Shown: positions 17,047 to 26,172 of the stretch, piece by piece | How the letters are laid out: the number at the start of each line of letters is the position of its first letter | How positions within the stretch are numbered: position 1 is the first letter of the stretch | Assembly: GCA_944324265.1 (NCBI GenBank) | Contig: CALUVS010000004.1 | Location: 1 to 64,000 of the forward strand | Length of the DNA stretch: 64,000 bases | DNA from: an uncultured Traorella sp. | GTDB lineage: Bacteria; Bacillota_I; Bacilli_A; Erysipelotrichales; Erysipelotrichaceae | Direction: 5' to 3' | Position numbers and translations under genes: made by a program | The notes under the pieces: generated by a model | The model's input: only the letters and a program-made list of their open reading frames with translations | What the model was told of the DNA's origin: nothing | The model's database searches: none

Positions 17047-18198
17047 TTATTTTTCCAAAGACTTTTCAATATCAGCAATCTGATCTTCCAATTCCTTGAT
17101 AAATTCTTCTTTATCTTTGATTCTGGCATCAATTTCATCCAATTCAGCTTGTCCCAAAGCACCGACCTTATCTTTTTCTAGGCGAGCCAGCTGACGTTTC
17201 TGATTGGCAACTAATTCCATTTTTCTGTTCTTTGCATCATTCATTCTGCCGATCCATTGCTGATGACGCATTTCATTGAACTGCTTTAATCCATTAAAGT
17301 ATTCATCCATGATGCTGCGGAATTCATTCCAGATCTCATCTTCTTTTTCCTTGCGGCAAGAACCGGCTTCTTTCCAGTCAACACCCAATTGCTTCATCGC
17401 TTCTGTATTGTCTTTTGTATATTCTTTCGCAGCTTCGATTTCACGAGCTTTTTCTACTAAGGCTTTCTTCTTTTCTAAGTTGGCATCCTGTTTTGCATGC
17501 AATTCTTCATAATAAGCATTTCTGCGAGTGAAGAATGCCTGACGGCTTTCATTAAAAGCATCCCATAAACGATCTTCATGTTCTCTTCCGGCACTTCCGG
17601 CTGCCTTCCACTGTTCCATCATCGTTTTCATTTTTTCATTGGTTTTCTGCCATTCCACTGAATCTGCCAAAGCAGCTGCCTGAGCTACCAATTCTTCTTT
17701 TGCTTTTAACGCATTGTCAAAGCGTGCCTGTGCATTGGCCCAGTATTCGTGCTTGCGGTCAAAGAAGATCTGACGAGCTTTTGAGAAAGATTCCCATAAC
17801 TTATCATCCATTTCTTTGCCGGCACTGCCGACAGCTTTCCATTGTTCCATCAAGTCAGCCATTGCTTTTGTCGTAGCATTCCATTCTGTGGAATTAGAAA
17901 GCTTGCGAGCCTGTTCGATCAATTCTTCCTTTGCAGTCTGATTGACCTTCCATCCTTCTCTTCTTTTGCCGTAAATAGCATCAATATATCCTTCAAATTC
18001 TTCTGTTAAAGTATCTTCATAAACACTTTCCCAGTAATAGATGCGGCGCCATCTTCTCTGCAAATTAGAAATCTGACGAGAAAGCGCATTCCATTCAGCA
18101 TCTGGATCCAAAGCTTTTGCTTCTTCGATCAGTGCTCTCCTTTCTTTCACATCATCATCAAAATCCCTAACATCATACATTTCATTATCGTTATACAT
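17047..18198 (-). CDS. DUF349 repeat protein
   Basis: A 383-residue, highly charged helical protein made of about four repeats of roughly 75 residues. Each carries a W-x-A-x-G-S-A-G-type block (for example WKAVGSAGKEMDDKLWESF and WKAAGSAGREHEDRLWDAF) followed by an aromatic-rich helix such as RRNAYYEEL. The final 60 residues form a coiled coil. This is the DUF349 family, of uncertain cellular role. ATG at 18198 follows GGAGGT. The gene appears to stand alone between the Mo-hydroxylase operon and polC. Confidence 0.85.
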   Translation of the reverse strand: MYNDNEMYDVRDFDDDVKERRALIEEAKALDPDAEWNALSRQISNLQRRWRRIYYWESVYEDTLTEEFEGYIDAIYGKRREGWKVNQTAKEELIEQARKLSNSTEWNATTKAMADLMEQWKAVGSAGKEMDDKLWESFSKARQIFFDRKHEYWANAQARFDNALKAKEELVAQAAALADSVEWQKTNEKMKTMMEQWKAAGSAGREHEDRLWDAFNESRQAFFTRRNAYYEELHAKQDANLEKKKALVEKAREIEAAKEYTKDNTEAMKQLGVDWKEAGSCRKEKEDEIWNEFRSIMDEYFNGLKQFNEMRHQQWIGRMNDAKNRKMELVANQKRQLARLEKDKVGALGQAELDEIDARIKDKEEFIKELEDQIADIEKSLEK

Positions 18199-18335
18199 AT
18201 TAGACCTCCGTAAATAACTTACCATTCTATTTTACCTCATAAATGAAAAGAAAGCACCACAAATTTGTATTTTATGCGAAAAGTCCTCTTTTTTTTTACA
18301 AAATAGCAGGTAAAATAACACTTCTTTTGTCTTAT

Positions 18336-21300
18336 TTAAAACAATGACATTTGATTTTCATCCTGCAGATCATCCAATACACCCATAGCCTCCAGACGTT
18401 TGATCAGCGTATCACTCAAGGAAGTTCTTTCTCTTAAATCTTGTTTGGATAAGAACGGACGTTTTTCTCTTTCTTCCACGACACTGTTGCCGACGCTTTC
18501 CCCCAATCCATCAATGCTTGTAAATGGCGGTATGATCGTATTCTTTTGATCCTTATCGACAATAAATGTCTTGGACTGTGATTTCATCAATGAAATATTG
18601 GAGAAGCGATAACCGCGAAGCACCATTTCCAAAGCCAATTCCAAGGTAGAATAAATGTCTTTGTCTTTTTTGGATACCTCATTTTTGGCATCTGAATTCA
18701 AACGTGAAGAAATGTCATTCATTCGTTCACGAATGGCATTTTCTCCGGCAATCATCGTATCGATATCATAAGCATCACAGCGTATTGAAAAGAACATACA
18801 GTAATAATAAAGCGGATGATGTACTTTAAACCATGCAATACGCACGGCCATCATGACATAGGCCACCGCATGTGCCTTCGGGAACATATACTTGATTTTC
18901 TTGCAGCTGTCGGCATACCATGGATCAAGATCATATTTTGCCATTTCTTCTTCCCATTCCGGCTTCAGCCCTTTTCCTTTACGGACGCTTTCCATGATCG
19001 TAAAGCTGAGCTTCGCCGGCAGCCCTTTATGCATCAGATAAACCATGATATCATCACGACATCCGATAACATTTTTCAGCGTACATTTTCCGGCATCAAT
19101 CAGATCCTTAGCATTGTTCAGCCAAACATCTGTCCCGTGAGACAGCCCAGAAATACGTACTAATTCATCAAAGGTTGTCGGGCGTGTCAATTCCAAAATA
19201 CCGCGGACAAACGGAGTTCCGAATTCCGGAATACCGGCAGCTCCGGTTACCTCTGTATTTTTCGTTGTATCAATATGCAGGCTCTCCACACTGGAGAAGA
19301 TCTTCATCGTCTCCGGATCATTCATCGGAATTGTTCTCGGATCAATACCGCTCATTTCTTCCAATAGCTTCATAGCTGTCGGATCGACATGTCCCAAAAT
19401 ATCAAATTTCAATAAGTTATCATGAATATCATGGAATTCAAAATGCGTTGTCTTCCAATCTGCAAAAGGGTTATTGGCCGGATATTGAACCGGTGTAAAA
19501 TCATGCACATTGAACTCATTCGGCACAACCAGAATTCCTCCCGGATGCTGACCGGTAGATCGTTTGACACCGTCACAAGCCTTTGCCAGACGCAATACCT
19601 GTGCCTGACGCATCTTGCCTTCCAATCCCATTTCTTCCTGATAGCCGCGAACATAACCAAAGGCTGTTTTTTCCGCTACGGTCGCAATCGTACCGGCACG
19701 GAAGACATGATCCTCTCCAAATACTTCTTTTAGATAATTGTGGGCGTTGGCCTGATAATCCCCGGAGAAATTCAAGTCAATATCCGGTACCTTATCTCCT
19801 TCAAAGCCTAAAAAGGTTTCAAATGGAATATCCTGCCCATCCCCGCGGATGATCTCACCGCAGACAGGACATGGCTTATCCGGCAAATCAAAGCCGCTGG
19901 CCACCGAACCATCGGTAATAAATTCATGATAGTGACATTTCGGACAGACATAATGCGGAGCCAATGGATTTACTTCCGTAATATTGGCCATTGTCGCAAC
20001 AAAGCTGCTTCCTACAGATCCTCGGCTTCCTACCATATAACCATCTTCCAAGCTTTTCTTCACCAGCAAGTGAGAAATATAATAGACGACATAAAAGCCA
20101 TGGCCGATAATACTGTCCAATTCTCTTTTTAAACGTGCTTCCACGATTTCAGGCAATGGATCCCCATATTTTTTGCGGGCATTTTCATAGCACAATGCTG
20201 CCAATTTCTTATCAGAATCTTCAATATCCGGCGGAAATAATTCATCATAGACCGGTTTGAGATCATCAATGCTGTCCGCAATCTTTTTCGTATTCGTAAC
20301 TACAATTTCATAAGCCAAGTCCTGATCCAAAAAATCAAAGCACTTTAACATTTCATCCGTACTTCTGAAATGCTGATCCGGTGCAGTTCGCTTTCTTCTT
20401 TCTTCCGGATCACGAATATACAGCGGATGACGTTTGCCGCCGATGGCCTGTGAATTAATGAATATATCACGGATCAGCTTCTGTTTCGGTTCAACATAAT
20501 GAGCATCCCCGGTTGCCACAACGATCTTGCCTCTTTCTTTGCCAATCCGAATAATGGTCTGAATAATTTCATATAAATTCTCCCAGTTTGGAATGGCACT
20601 GCGTTCCCCTTCCAGCAGGAAGCGATAATTTTCCGGCGGCTGAACTTCAATAAAATCATAGAAATCAATGATTTCAGCTAGTGCATCATCACCGACCGTT
20701 TTCGCTTTATCAAAAACTTCGCCGTTGGCACAAGCGCTGCCTAAAAGCAGATTCTCTCTTCTTTCTTCTATTTCTCGGCGGAAAATACGCGGTTCCGCTA
20801 CAACGTTATTCGTATTTTTGCCATTGTAGGCTAAATGCTGTGTATGAGAAATCGTAATCAATTCAAACAACGATTTCAGACCTGCTTTATTTTTGGCAAA
20901 AACCGTAATATGTGACGGACGCACATTAACAAAGCAAGATTCATCATAAAAATTCGCCAATTCTTTAAAGGTCGTGATCTGTTTGATGTCATTCATCATC
21001 TTCATGTATACTTCAGCCAGCACCGCAGCATCATAATCAGCACGGTGTGCTCCGACTTCATCATACTTGATGTTATAGAAGCGTGCTTCTGAACCTAAGT
21101 TATGACTCTTACGATCCGAATGAAGCTTTCTGGCCAGTTCCAATGTATCGACAATGACATTTTTCAATGGTTCACGGCCATTTTTCTTCAATACCTCATT
21201 CAAGAAGCCGACGTCAAATGTCGCATTATGCGCTACCAGCACACGATCGCCGATAAAGTCTAAGATTTCATCCAGACATTCTTCAATCGGTCGGGCTGAA

Positions 21301-22601
21301 GCGACCATCGCTTCACTGATTCCGGTCAAATTGGTAATCTTAGCAGGAATCGGATGTTTTGGCTTCACAAACATCTGCAGGCGTTTTTTGATATCACGGT
21401 CCTCCATGATGACCCCGCCGAATTCAATAATTTCATTATATTTCGCAGAAAGACCTGTCGTTTCCAAGTCGAAGATACAATAGCTGACTTTTTCAATTTC
21501 TTCATCCGTGGCATTTTTTACGATATTCAATTGCGGATCCACCATCATCATTTCCACACCGTAAAGCATTTTGAATGGTTTTTCCAGTTTCTTATTGATC
21601 TTTTCAACATAACGCTGTGCTTTCGGGAAATCCTGCACAACTAAATGATCGGTAATGGCGATGGCCTCATGCCCCCAAGCCACCGCCTGATCGACATATT
21701 CGGCAATACTGGAGACACCATCCATTTCTGACAATTTGGTATGCACATGCAGTTCCACACGCTTCTCAGGCGCATTATCCGCTCTTTTTGGTTTCGTAAT
21801 CACTTCGATTCGGCGCGCAATGATGACCAGATCACGCAGGAAGGCATCATTTTCAACATCCCCATAGACATTGATCGTATCGCCTACTTTCAGGTTATTC
21901 AATTCCTCAACACTTAATTTGGCGCTGGAGAAACGCTTCATGATAATGGCATCCGTTTCATCCGCAATATATACGGTCTGCAATGTACTGTTTTTCAGCT
22001 GACGCATCTCAATTTCAAACACTTCACCGCTGATCATGACACCATGACAAGCTTCCTTGATCTCATTCAATTTAAAAGGCACAAACTGTACTTTATTTTT
22101 TGGCACATATGTTTTTTTTGCATCTTCAAATGTTTTTTCAACTTTTTCACTGGCCGGCAGCACCACATTTTTTACTTCCTGTTCAACCAATTGTGCGCTT
22201 TTCTGTATCTTGGATGTCTCAATGACAACCCCCCACTGCGCACAATTTTTAATTGCTTTTCTGATTCCTTCATTCTCTTCCTCAATCAGCCATCTGCCAT
22301 TTTCATCCAGCTGTATATCTTCATGAAAAAAATGCTGAAGATATGTCATCCTTACTTCATTGCTTATCTGCTGATCCTCCGGTTTTACTGTCAGAAGTAC
22401 CTTGGCCTGGATTGTTTTGGTCAAGCGATGATGAAAACGCAAAAGCACTTCCAGCGGAAGTGTTTTTTCTGTTTCAATAGCCAATGAAAGCAATTTTGAG
22501 TCACTATGATAGACAGGCTTTTCAAGAATGGAGCCATGATCAAAATAATCAATTTCATCCATTAATTTTATTTTTTCACAAAGTAATTTTAAGTCATTCA
22601 T
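18336..22601 (-). CDS. polC: DNA polymerase III alpha subunit, Gram-positive type
   Basis: PolC is the main replicative polymerase of low-GC Gram-positives, here about 1421 residues. An N-terminal domain and OB region lead to the PHP domain (VELHVHTKLSEMDGVSS), interrupted in the usual place by the DEDDh proofreading exonuclease (FDLETTGLSAKYNEIIEFGG). The zinc-finger cysteines lie in CPKCHYHEF and CPVCGE, and the polymerase acidic residues in PDIDLNFSGDYQ. C-terminal helix-hairpin-helix and tail ending EDDLQDENQMSLF-like beta-clamp motif (QMSLF) are intact. Start at 22601 is preferred over one four codons earlier because of GGTG spacing. It sits next to rnc rather than proS. Confidence 0.95.
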   Translation of the reverse strand: MNDLKLLCEKIKLMDEIDYFDHGSILEKPVYHSDSKLLSLAIETEKTLPLEVLLRFHHRLTKTIQAKVLLTVKPEDQQISNEVRMTYLQHFFHEDIQLDENGRWLIEEENEGIRKAIKNCAQWGVVIETSKIQKSAQLVEQEVKNVVLPASEKVEKTFEDAKKTYVPKNKVQFVPFKLNEIKEACHGVMISGEVFEIEMRQLKNSTLQTVYIADETDAIIMKRFSSAKLSVEELNNLKVGDTINVYGDVENDAFLRDLVIIARRIEVITKPKRADNAPEKRVELHVHTKLSEMDGVSSIAEYVDQAVAWGHEAIAITDHLVVQDFPKAQRYVEKINKKLEKPFKMLYGVEMMMVDPQLNIVKNATDEEIEKVSYCIFDLETTGLSAKYNEIIEFGGVIMEDRDIKKRLQMFVKPKHPIPAKITNLTGISEAMVASARPIEECLDEILDFIGDRVLVAHNATFDVGFLNEVLKKNGREPLKNVIVDTLELARKLHSDRKSHNLGSEARFYNIKYDEVGAHRADYDAAVLAEVYMKMMNDIKQITTFKELANFYDESCFVNVRPSHITVFAKNKAGLKSLFELITISHTQHLAYNGKNTNNVVAEPRIFRREIEERRENLLLGSACANGEVFDKAKTVGDDALAEIIDFYDFIEVQPPENYRFLLEGERSAIPNWENLYEIIQTIIRIGKERGKIVVATGDAHYVEPKQKLIRDIFINSQAIGGKRHPLYIRDPEERRKRTAPDQHFRSTDEMLKCFDFLDQDLAYEIVVTNTKKIADSIDDLKPVYDELFPPDIEDSDKKLAALCYENARKKYGDPLPEIVEARLKRELDSIIGHGFYVVYYISHLLVKKSLEDGYMVGSRGSVGSSFVATMANITEVNPLAPHYVCPKCHYHEFITDGSVASGFDLPDKPCPVCGEIIRGDGQDIPFETFLGFEGDKVPDIDLNFSGDYQANAHNYLKEVFGEDHVFRAGTIATVAEKTAFGYVRGYQEEMGLEGKMRQAQVLRLAKACDGVKRSTGQHPGGILVVPNEFNVHDFTPVQYPANNPFADWKTTHFEFHDIHDNLLKFDILGHVDPTAMKLLEEMSGIDPRTIPMNDPETMKIFSSVESLHIDTTKNTEVTGAAGIPEFGTPFVRGILELTRPTTFDELVRISGLSHGTDVWLNNAKDLIDAGKCTLKNVIGCRDDIMVYLMHKGLPAKLSFTIMESVRKGKGLKPEWEEEMAKYDLDPWYADSCKKIKYMFPKAHAVAYVMMAVRIAWFKVHHPLYYYCMFFSIRCDAYDIDTMIAGENAIRERMNDISSRLNSDAKNEVSKKDKDIYSTLELALEMVLRGYRFSNISLMKSQSKTFIVDKDQKNTIIPPFTSIDGLGESVGNSVVEEREKRPFLSKQDLRERTSLSDTLIKRLEAMGVLDDLQDENQMSLF

Positions 22602-22641
22602 CCTCAGCACCATCCAGTTTCTATTTAATCATTTTGTAAGA

Positions 22642-22667
22642 AAACTGAATCAGCTTTGATTCAGTTT
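22642..22667 (-). terminator. Hairpin between rnc and polC
   Basis: AAACTGAATCA and TGATTCAGTTT form an 11-pair stem. The following T-tract (TCTT) is short, so termination may be partial and polC may be read through from rnc. Confidence 0.55.
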
Positions 22668-22670
22668 GTT

Positions 22671-23351
22671 TTATTTCACCATTTTTTCAAAAGCATCTTT
22701 GGCCGCAGCCTGTTCTGCTTTCTTCTTGCTTGCTCCCTTTCCTCTTCCTAAAGTGATGTCATCCATCATGACAATGACCTCAAATTCAGGCTTATTGCTT
22801 GGCCCGCTCATATGCACAAGCTCATAATGAACGGTCTTGCGTGAATCAGACTGCACATATTCCTGCAACTTCGTCTTATAATCAATCAATACTTCTGGCT
22901 TTGGCGCAGAAATTGTAGGTGTGATCACTTCTTCTAAGATCTTATCGATCACATCATAGCCGCTGTCCAAATATAAGGCCCCAATAAAGGCTTCAAACAT
23001 ATCTGCCATGATGGATTCCCTTTCACGTCCGCCTGTTTTCTCTTCTCCCACACCCAGAAGTAAAAATTGATTCAGTTTCAATTTCAGCGTGTATTGAGCT
23101 AATGCCTGTTCACAAACCAGCTGAGCACGCAAGGTCGTCATCTGACCTTCATTGAGGGGCGGTTCAATCAAAAACAATTTTTTGGCAGTCCAAACCTGCA
23201 AAACAGCATCCCCCATATACTCAAGACGCTCATTGTCATGTTCAAAGTTTTTGTTTTCATTCACATACGAGGAGTGAACAAAAGCATTTAAAATTAATTT
23301 TGGCTGTTTGACCTCAATATCTCTTTCCTTCAGCCAATCGAATATATCCAT
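22671..23351 (-). CDS. rnc: Ribonuclease III
   Basis: RNase III cuts double-stranded RNA in rRNA maturation and mRNA turnover. In 226 residues, the catalytic signature NERLEYMGDAVLQ lies near 40-52 and the second acidic site in MADMFEAFIGALYLDSG near 110-126. A double-stranded RNA-binding domain fills the last 70 residues, ending KGASKKKAEQAAAKDAF. In Bacillus fatty-acid synthesis genes and acpP separate recG from rnc; here rnc follows recG directly after about 30 bases. Confidence 0.95.
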   Translation of the reverse strand: MDIFDWLKERDIEVKQPKLILNAFVHSSYVNENKNFEHDNERLEYMGDAVLQVWTAKKLFLIEPPLNEGQMTTLRAQLVCEQALAQYTLKLKLNQFLLLGVGEEKTGGRERESIMADMFEAFIGALYLDSGYDVIDKILEEVITPTISAPKPEVLIDYKTKLQEYVQSDSRKTVHYELVHMSGPSNKPEFEVIVMMDDITLGRGKGASKKKAEQAAAKDAFEKMVK

Positions 23352-23382
23352 GTTTTCCCCTCCAGTCTTATTTATTATAACA

Positions 23383-25380
23383 TCAATCCAGATATTTTGT
23401 ACTCTTGGAAATCAATTCTAACTGTTTTTTTATGCTCGGATAATTTTCCAGATGGTCAACAATTTCTTTGCCGTCCTGTTTGGCAATGCTCAACACATTT
23501 CCATCCTTGATGCAGTCACCCAAAATAAAGCTTGGAATACCGCTTTGTCTTTTCCCTAAGATATCGCCCGGACCTCTGAGCAATAAATCTTCTTTAGCGA
23601 TTTCAAAACCATCTCTTGTTTTTTCCAATAATTTGAGCCGTTTGATGCTGTCTTCCTCTTTGCTGGATGAAAGCAGATAACAATATCCCTTTTGTGTCCC
23701 TCTGCCGACTCTGCCGCGCAGCTGATGCAATTGACTCAAACCAAAACGATGAGCATCATAGATGACCATGATATTGGCACTGGCAACATCAACCCCGACT
23801 TCAATGACCGTTGTAGATACTAAAATCTGAATTTCATGAGCCAAAAATCGCTCCATGACTGCATCCTTTTCTTCTGTGCTCATCTGCCCATGCAATAAAT
23901 CAATCGTATAATTGTGCAGTGTTTTTTTCATCCCCGCATAAATTTCTGATACTGAACGCATGGAAGCATCTCCTTCTGCATCAATCGCCGGACAAACAAC
24001 ATAGCATTGATTGCCTTCATCAATCAAAGCCAATACTTCTTTTAAGATAGGTTTCATGGAAGTTGTCGCAACATATCGCGTGATCACTTCGGCACGGCCC
24101 TTCGGCAATTGGGCAATTGTTGAAACATCCAGATCGCCATATAGACTTGTTGCTAAAGTGCGCGGAATCGGAGTAGCACTCATCAAAAGAAAATCAACCT
24201 TTTCACCTTTTGAAATCAAGGCACGGCGCTGTTCTACCCCAAAACGATGCTGTTCATCCGCAATGACCAATCCCAGATCATGATAATGCACATCTTCCTG
24301 ATACAACGCATGTGTTCCGACCAAAATATCAATTTTATGCGCTTGAAGATCACTCAGTATCCTCTTTTTCTCACTGGTCTTCAGTGAAGAACAATACAAT
24401 TCCACCGTCACATCAAAATCCAAAAACAGCTTTTTTAGCGAAGCGGCATGCTGCTTCGCCAAAATTTCCGTCGGTGCCAGAAAAGCCGCTTGCTTATGCG
24501 CCAATACACAGCCATAAGCACCAAAAGCAGCAACCAGTGTCTTCCCGCAGCCAACATCTCCCTGCACCAATCGCATCATCGTTTTTGTACTTTTCAGATC
24601 GTTTAAAATTTCTTCAATGGCCTGCTGCTGATCATCAGTCAAATCAAAGCTCAGCGCTCTTTTCAGTTCAAATACTTCACTGAACTCAAAATGCTTAGCA
24701 ATGCCGACATTTTGTCCCATTTCACTTTTCCGCTGTGCCATACAGCATTGAAACACTAAAAATTCTTCATATTTCAAAGTTCTCAAAGCCTGCGTCAATG
24801 CATTTTTAGAAATCGGATGATGAATAAAATACAGTGCTTCTCTTCTTTTCAGCAGTTTATATTTCAAACGATATTCTTCCGGAATAATATCCTCTGTTAC
24901 CGGCAGCAATGCTTCAATAGCCTTATTCACAAACTTCTTCCAATCATTCTGGCTCAATCCGGATACTGTGGAATACACCGGCTGAATACCTTCTTGTTCC
25001 TGAATCGGCAGTGAATTGGTATTCATCAATGTAATTTTATTGCCTCCTTGATAAACACCAAAACAAGTCAATTTCTTATTGAAAGGAAAAGCATTGGTCC
25101 AAGGACGATTAAAGATCGTACATTCAAACTCCTCTTCCTCCACCAGCATCTTAAAGCGTGTCATGCTTTTATTTTTGCCGAAACGCAGCACCTTGGCCGC
25201 CGAAATAATAATTCCTTCAAAAAATATCTTTTCACCAGCTTCCCACTGTGATACCTCTTTTCGGATATTCTCATCATAGCGGAAAGGATAATGCTTCAGA
25301 ATATCTTCGGCTTCATAAATATCCATGCCATTCAGCAGCGCTATTTTTTTAGGAGTAATCTTCAGCTGACTTAATTGCAT
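23383..25380 (-). CDS. recG: ATP-dependent DNA helicase RecG
   Basis: RecG reverses stalled forks and processes branched DNA. The 665-residue protein has an N-terminal wedge/OB region (about 60-150), the Walker A RLVQGDVGCGKTLVA near 268-282, DEQH box IADEQHRFGV near 370, motif III LMSATPIPRTLA and the C-terminal helicase domain with STTVIEVGVDV and QLRGRVGRG. The length is normal. It overlaps the upstream ParB-like gene by ten bases, an unusual neighbour. Confidence 0.96.
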   Translation of the reverse strand: MQLSQLKITPKKIALLNGMDIYEAEDILKHYPFRYDENIRKEVSQWEAGEKIFFEGIIISAAKVLRFGKNKSMTRFKMLVEEEEFECTIFNRPWTNAFPFNKKLTCFGVYQGGNKITLMNTNSLPIQEQEGIQPVYSTVSGLSQNDWKKFVNKAIEALLPVTEDIIPEEYRLKYKLLKRREALYFIHHPISKNALTQALRTLKYEEFLVFQCCMAQRKSEMGQNVGIAKHFEFSEVFELKRALSFDLTDDQQQAIEEILNDLKSTKTMMRLVQGDVGCGKTLVAAFGAYGCVLAHKQAAFLAPTEILAKQHAASLKKLFLDFDVTVELYCSSLKTSEKKRILSDLQAHKIDILVGTHALYQEDVHYHDLGLVIADEQHRFGVEQRRALISKGEKVDFLLMSATPIPRTLATSLYGDLDVSTIAQLPKGRAEVITRYVATTSMKPILKEVLALIDEGNQCYVVCPAIDAEGDASMRSVSEIYAGMKKTLHNYTIDLLHGQMSTEEKDAVMERFLAHEIQILVSTTVIEVGVDVASANIMVIYDAHRFGLSQLHQLRGRVGRGTQKGYCYLLSSSKEEDSIKRLKLLEKTRDGFEIAKEDLLLRGPGDILGKRQSGIPSFILGDCIKDGNVLSIAKQDGKEIVDHLENYPSIKKQLELISKSTKYLD

Positions 25381-25985
25381 AAAGCTTCCTCCTTTTGGAA
25401 AAACTCATCACAAAAAGCATTCCATTTCTTCTCATACTCGATAGGATCAAGAATTGCACAATCTGCAATACAAGTAATGCCTCTGCTTTGTGCTTCTAAG
25501 ACAAATTTTTCTATATACTTCGGCAGTTCTTCTTCATAAACTGTTGCTTGTTTTATATTCAATTGTTCCAAATATTTCAGACGTGTATGACCATCCAAAG
25601 AAACCCATTGATTGTTCAATTTCGCAACCGGAATGCAAATATCAGAGATCTTCATATTTTCTTTGATTCGCTGCAGCTTTTGTCCAGAAACATAAAACTG
25701 TGATGGCTGAATACTAGCAATATCCAAAAGAAAGAACAAAGACTTCGGATAACTCTTATATACATTCCCTTTTTCATCTAAAATAACAGAAATATGACCG
25801 GCATAAAAACGCAGTTCCTCAATCGCCTCATCCAATCCATGATCATTCATTGCATGAATAACTGCTGTATCTCGATCAATAAGTTCAAATTCTATACAAT
25901 TATCATCAACACAAAAAGCCATATGACATTCTATGGCTTTTGATGAAAAACGCGGATCATTTTGTTCAATACGTTGAATTTTCAT
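25371..25985 (-). CDS. ParB/Srx-fold-like protein of unknown function
   Basis: A 204-residue cytoplasmic protein. The only recognisable block is IPVAKLNNQWVSLDGHTRL (about 120-138), which resembles the ParB/sulfiredoxin nuclease-fold signature where a conserved G-H-x-R binds nucleotide, preceded by QPSQFYVSGQKLQRI. The N-terminal half, with paired acidic strands, is unassigned. The C-terminal part carries GITCIAD, a heptapeptide also found in the neighbouring nuclease-like protein and encoded by the same 18 bases. It is cotranscribed with recG (10-base overlap). There is no ribosome site before the ATG. Confidence 0.65.
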   Translation of the reverse strand: MKIQRIEQNDPRFSSKAIECHMAFCVDDNCIEFELIDRDTAVIHAMNDHGLDEAIEELRFYAGHISVILDEKGNVYKSYPKSLFFLLDIASIQPSQFYVSGQKLQRIKENMKISDICIPVAKLNNQWVSLDGHTRLKYLEQLNIKQATVYEEELPKYIEKFVLEAQSRGITCIADCAILDPIEYEKKWNAFCDEFFQKEEALCN

Positions 25986-25991
25986 AAAATC

Positions 25992-26020
25992 AGTATAGCG
26001 AATTTTTGACTTAAAAACAA
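25992..26020 (-). promoter_or_regulatory. Promoter giving an apparently leaderless transcript
   Basis: TTGTTT and TATACT are 17 bases apart on the minus strand. The -10 hexamer ends six bases before the ATG at 25985, so transcription would be expected to begin at or next to the A of the start codon. There is no Shine-Dalgarno sequence. Confidence 0.55.
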
Positions 26021-26027
26021 GGATTTA

Positions 26028-26099
26028 TCAATTGAGTTTTGACTGGCAATATTTAAGCAAAGCTTCACACTCTTCCTCAATATCCTCATAAAGAATACC
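26028..26099 (-). pseudogene. C-terminal remnant of an LMW protein tyrosine phosphatase
   Basis: This short frame reads GILYEDIEEECEALLKYCQS and a few more residues to a TGA. It aligns with the end of the intact phosphatase at 27520 (FDITYEDVKEGCEALLAYC): 11 of 15 residues match in the core, and the DNA shares a 15-base block TGTGAAGCTTTGCTT. A stop codon lies immediately upstream in frame and no catalytic loop survives, so it is a relic. It suggests that this locus once held a second phosphatase. Confidence 0.7.
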
Positions 26100-26172
26100 T
26101 TAATCATCGATGGAAATACAATTTCAAGTCAAACAAATATAATTCCATTAAATTTTTTTGGTTATATCATAA

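Noticed and set aside
18816-19163. 115-codon plus-strand frame inside polC
   Set aside because: A shadow of the polC reading frame; it has no start signals.
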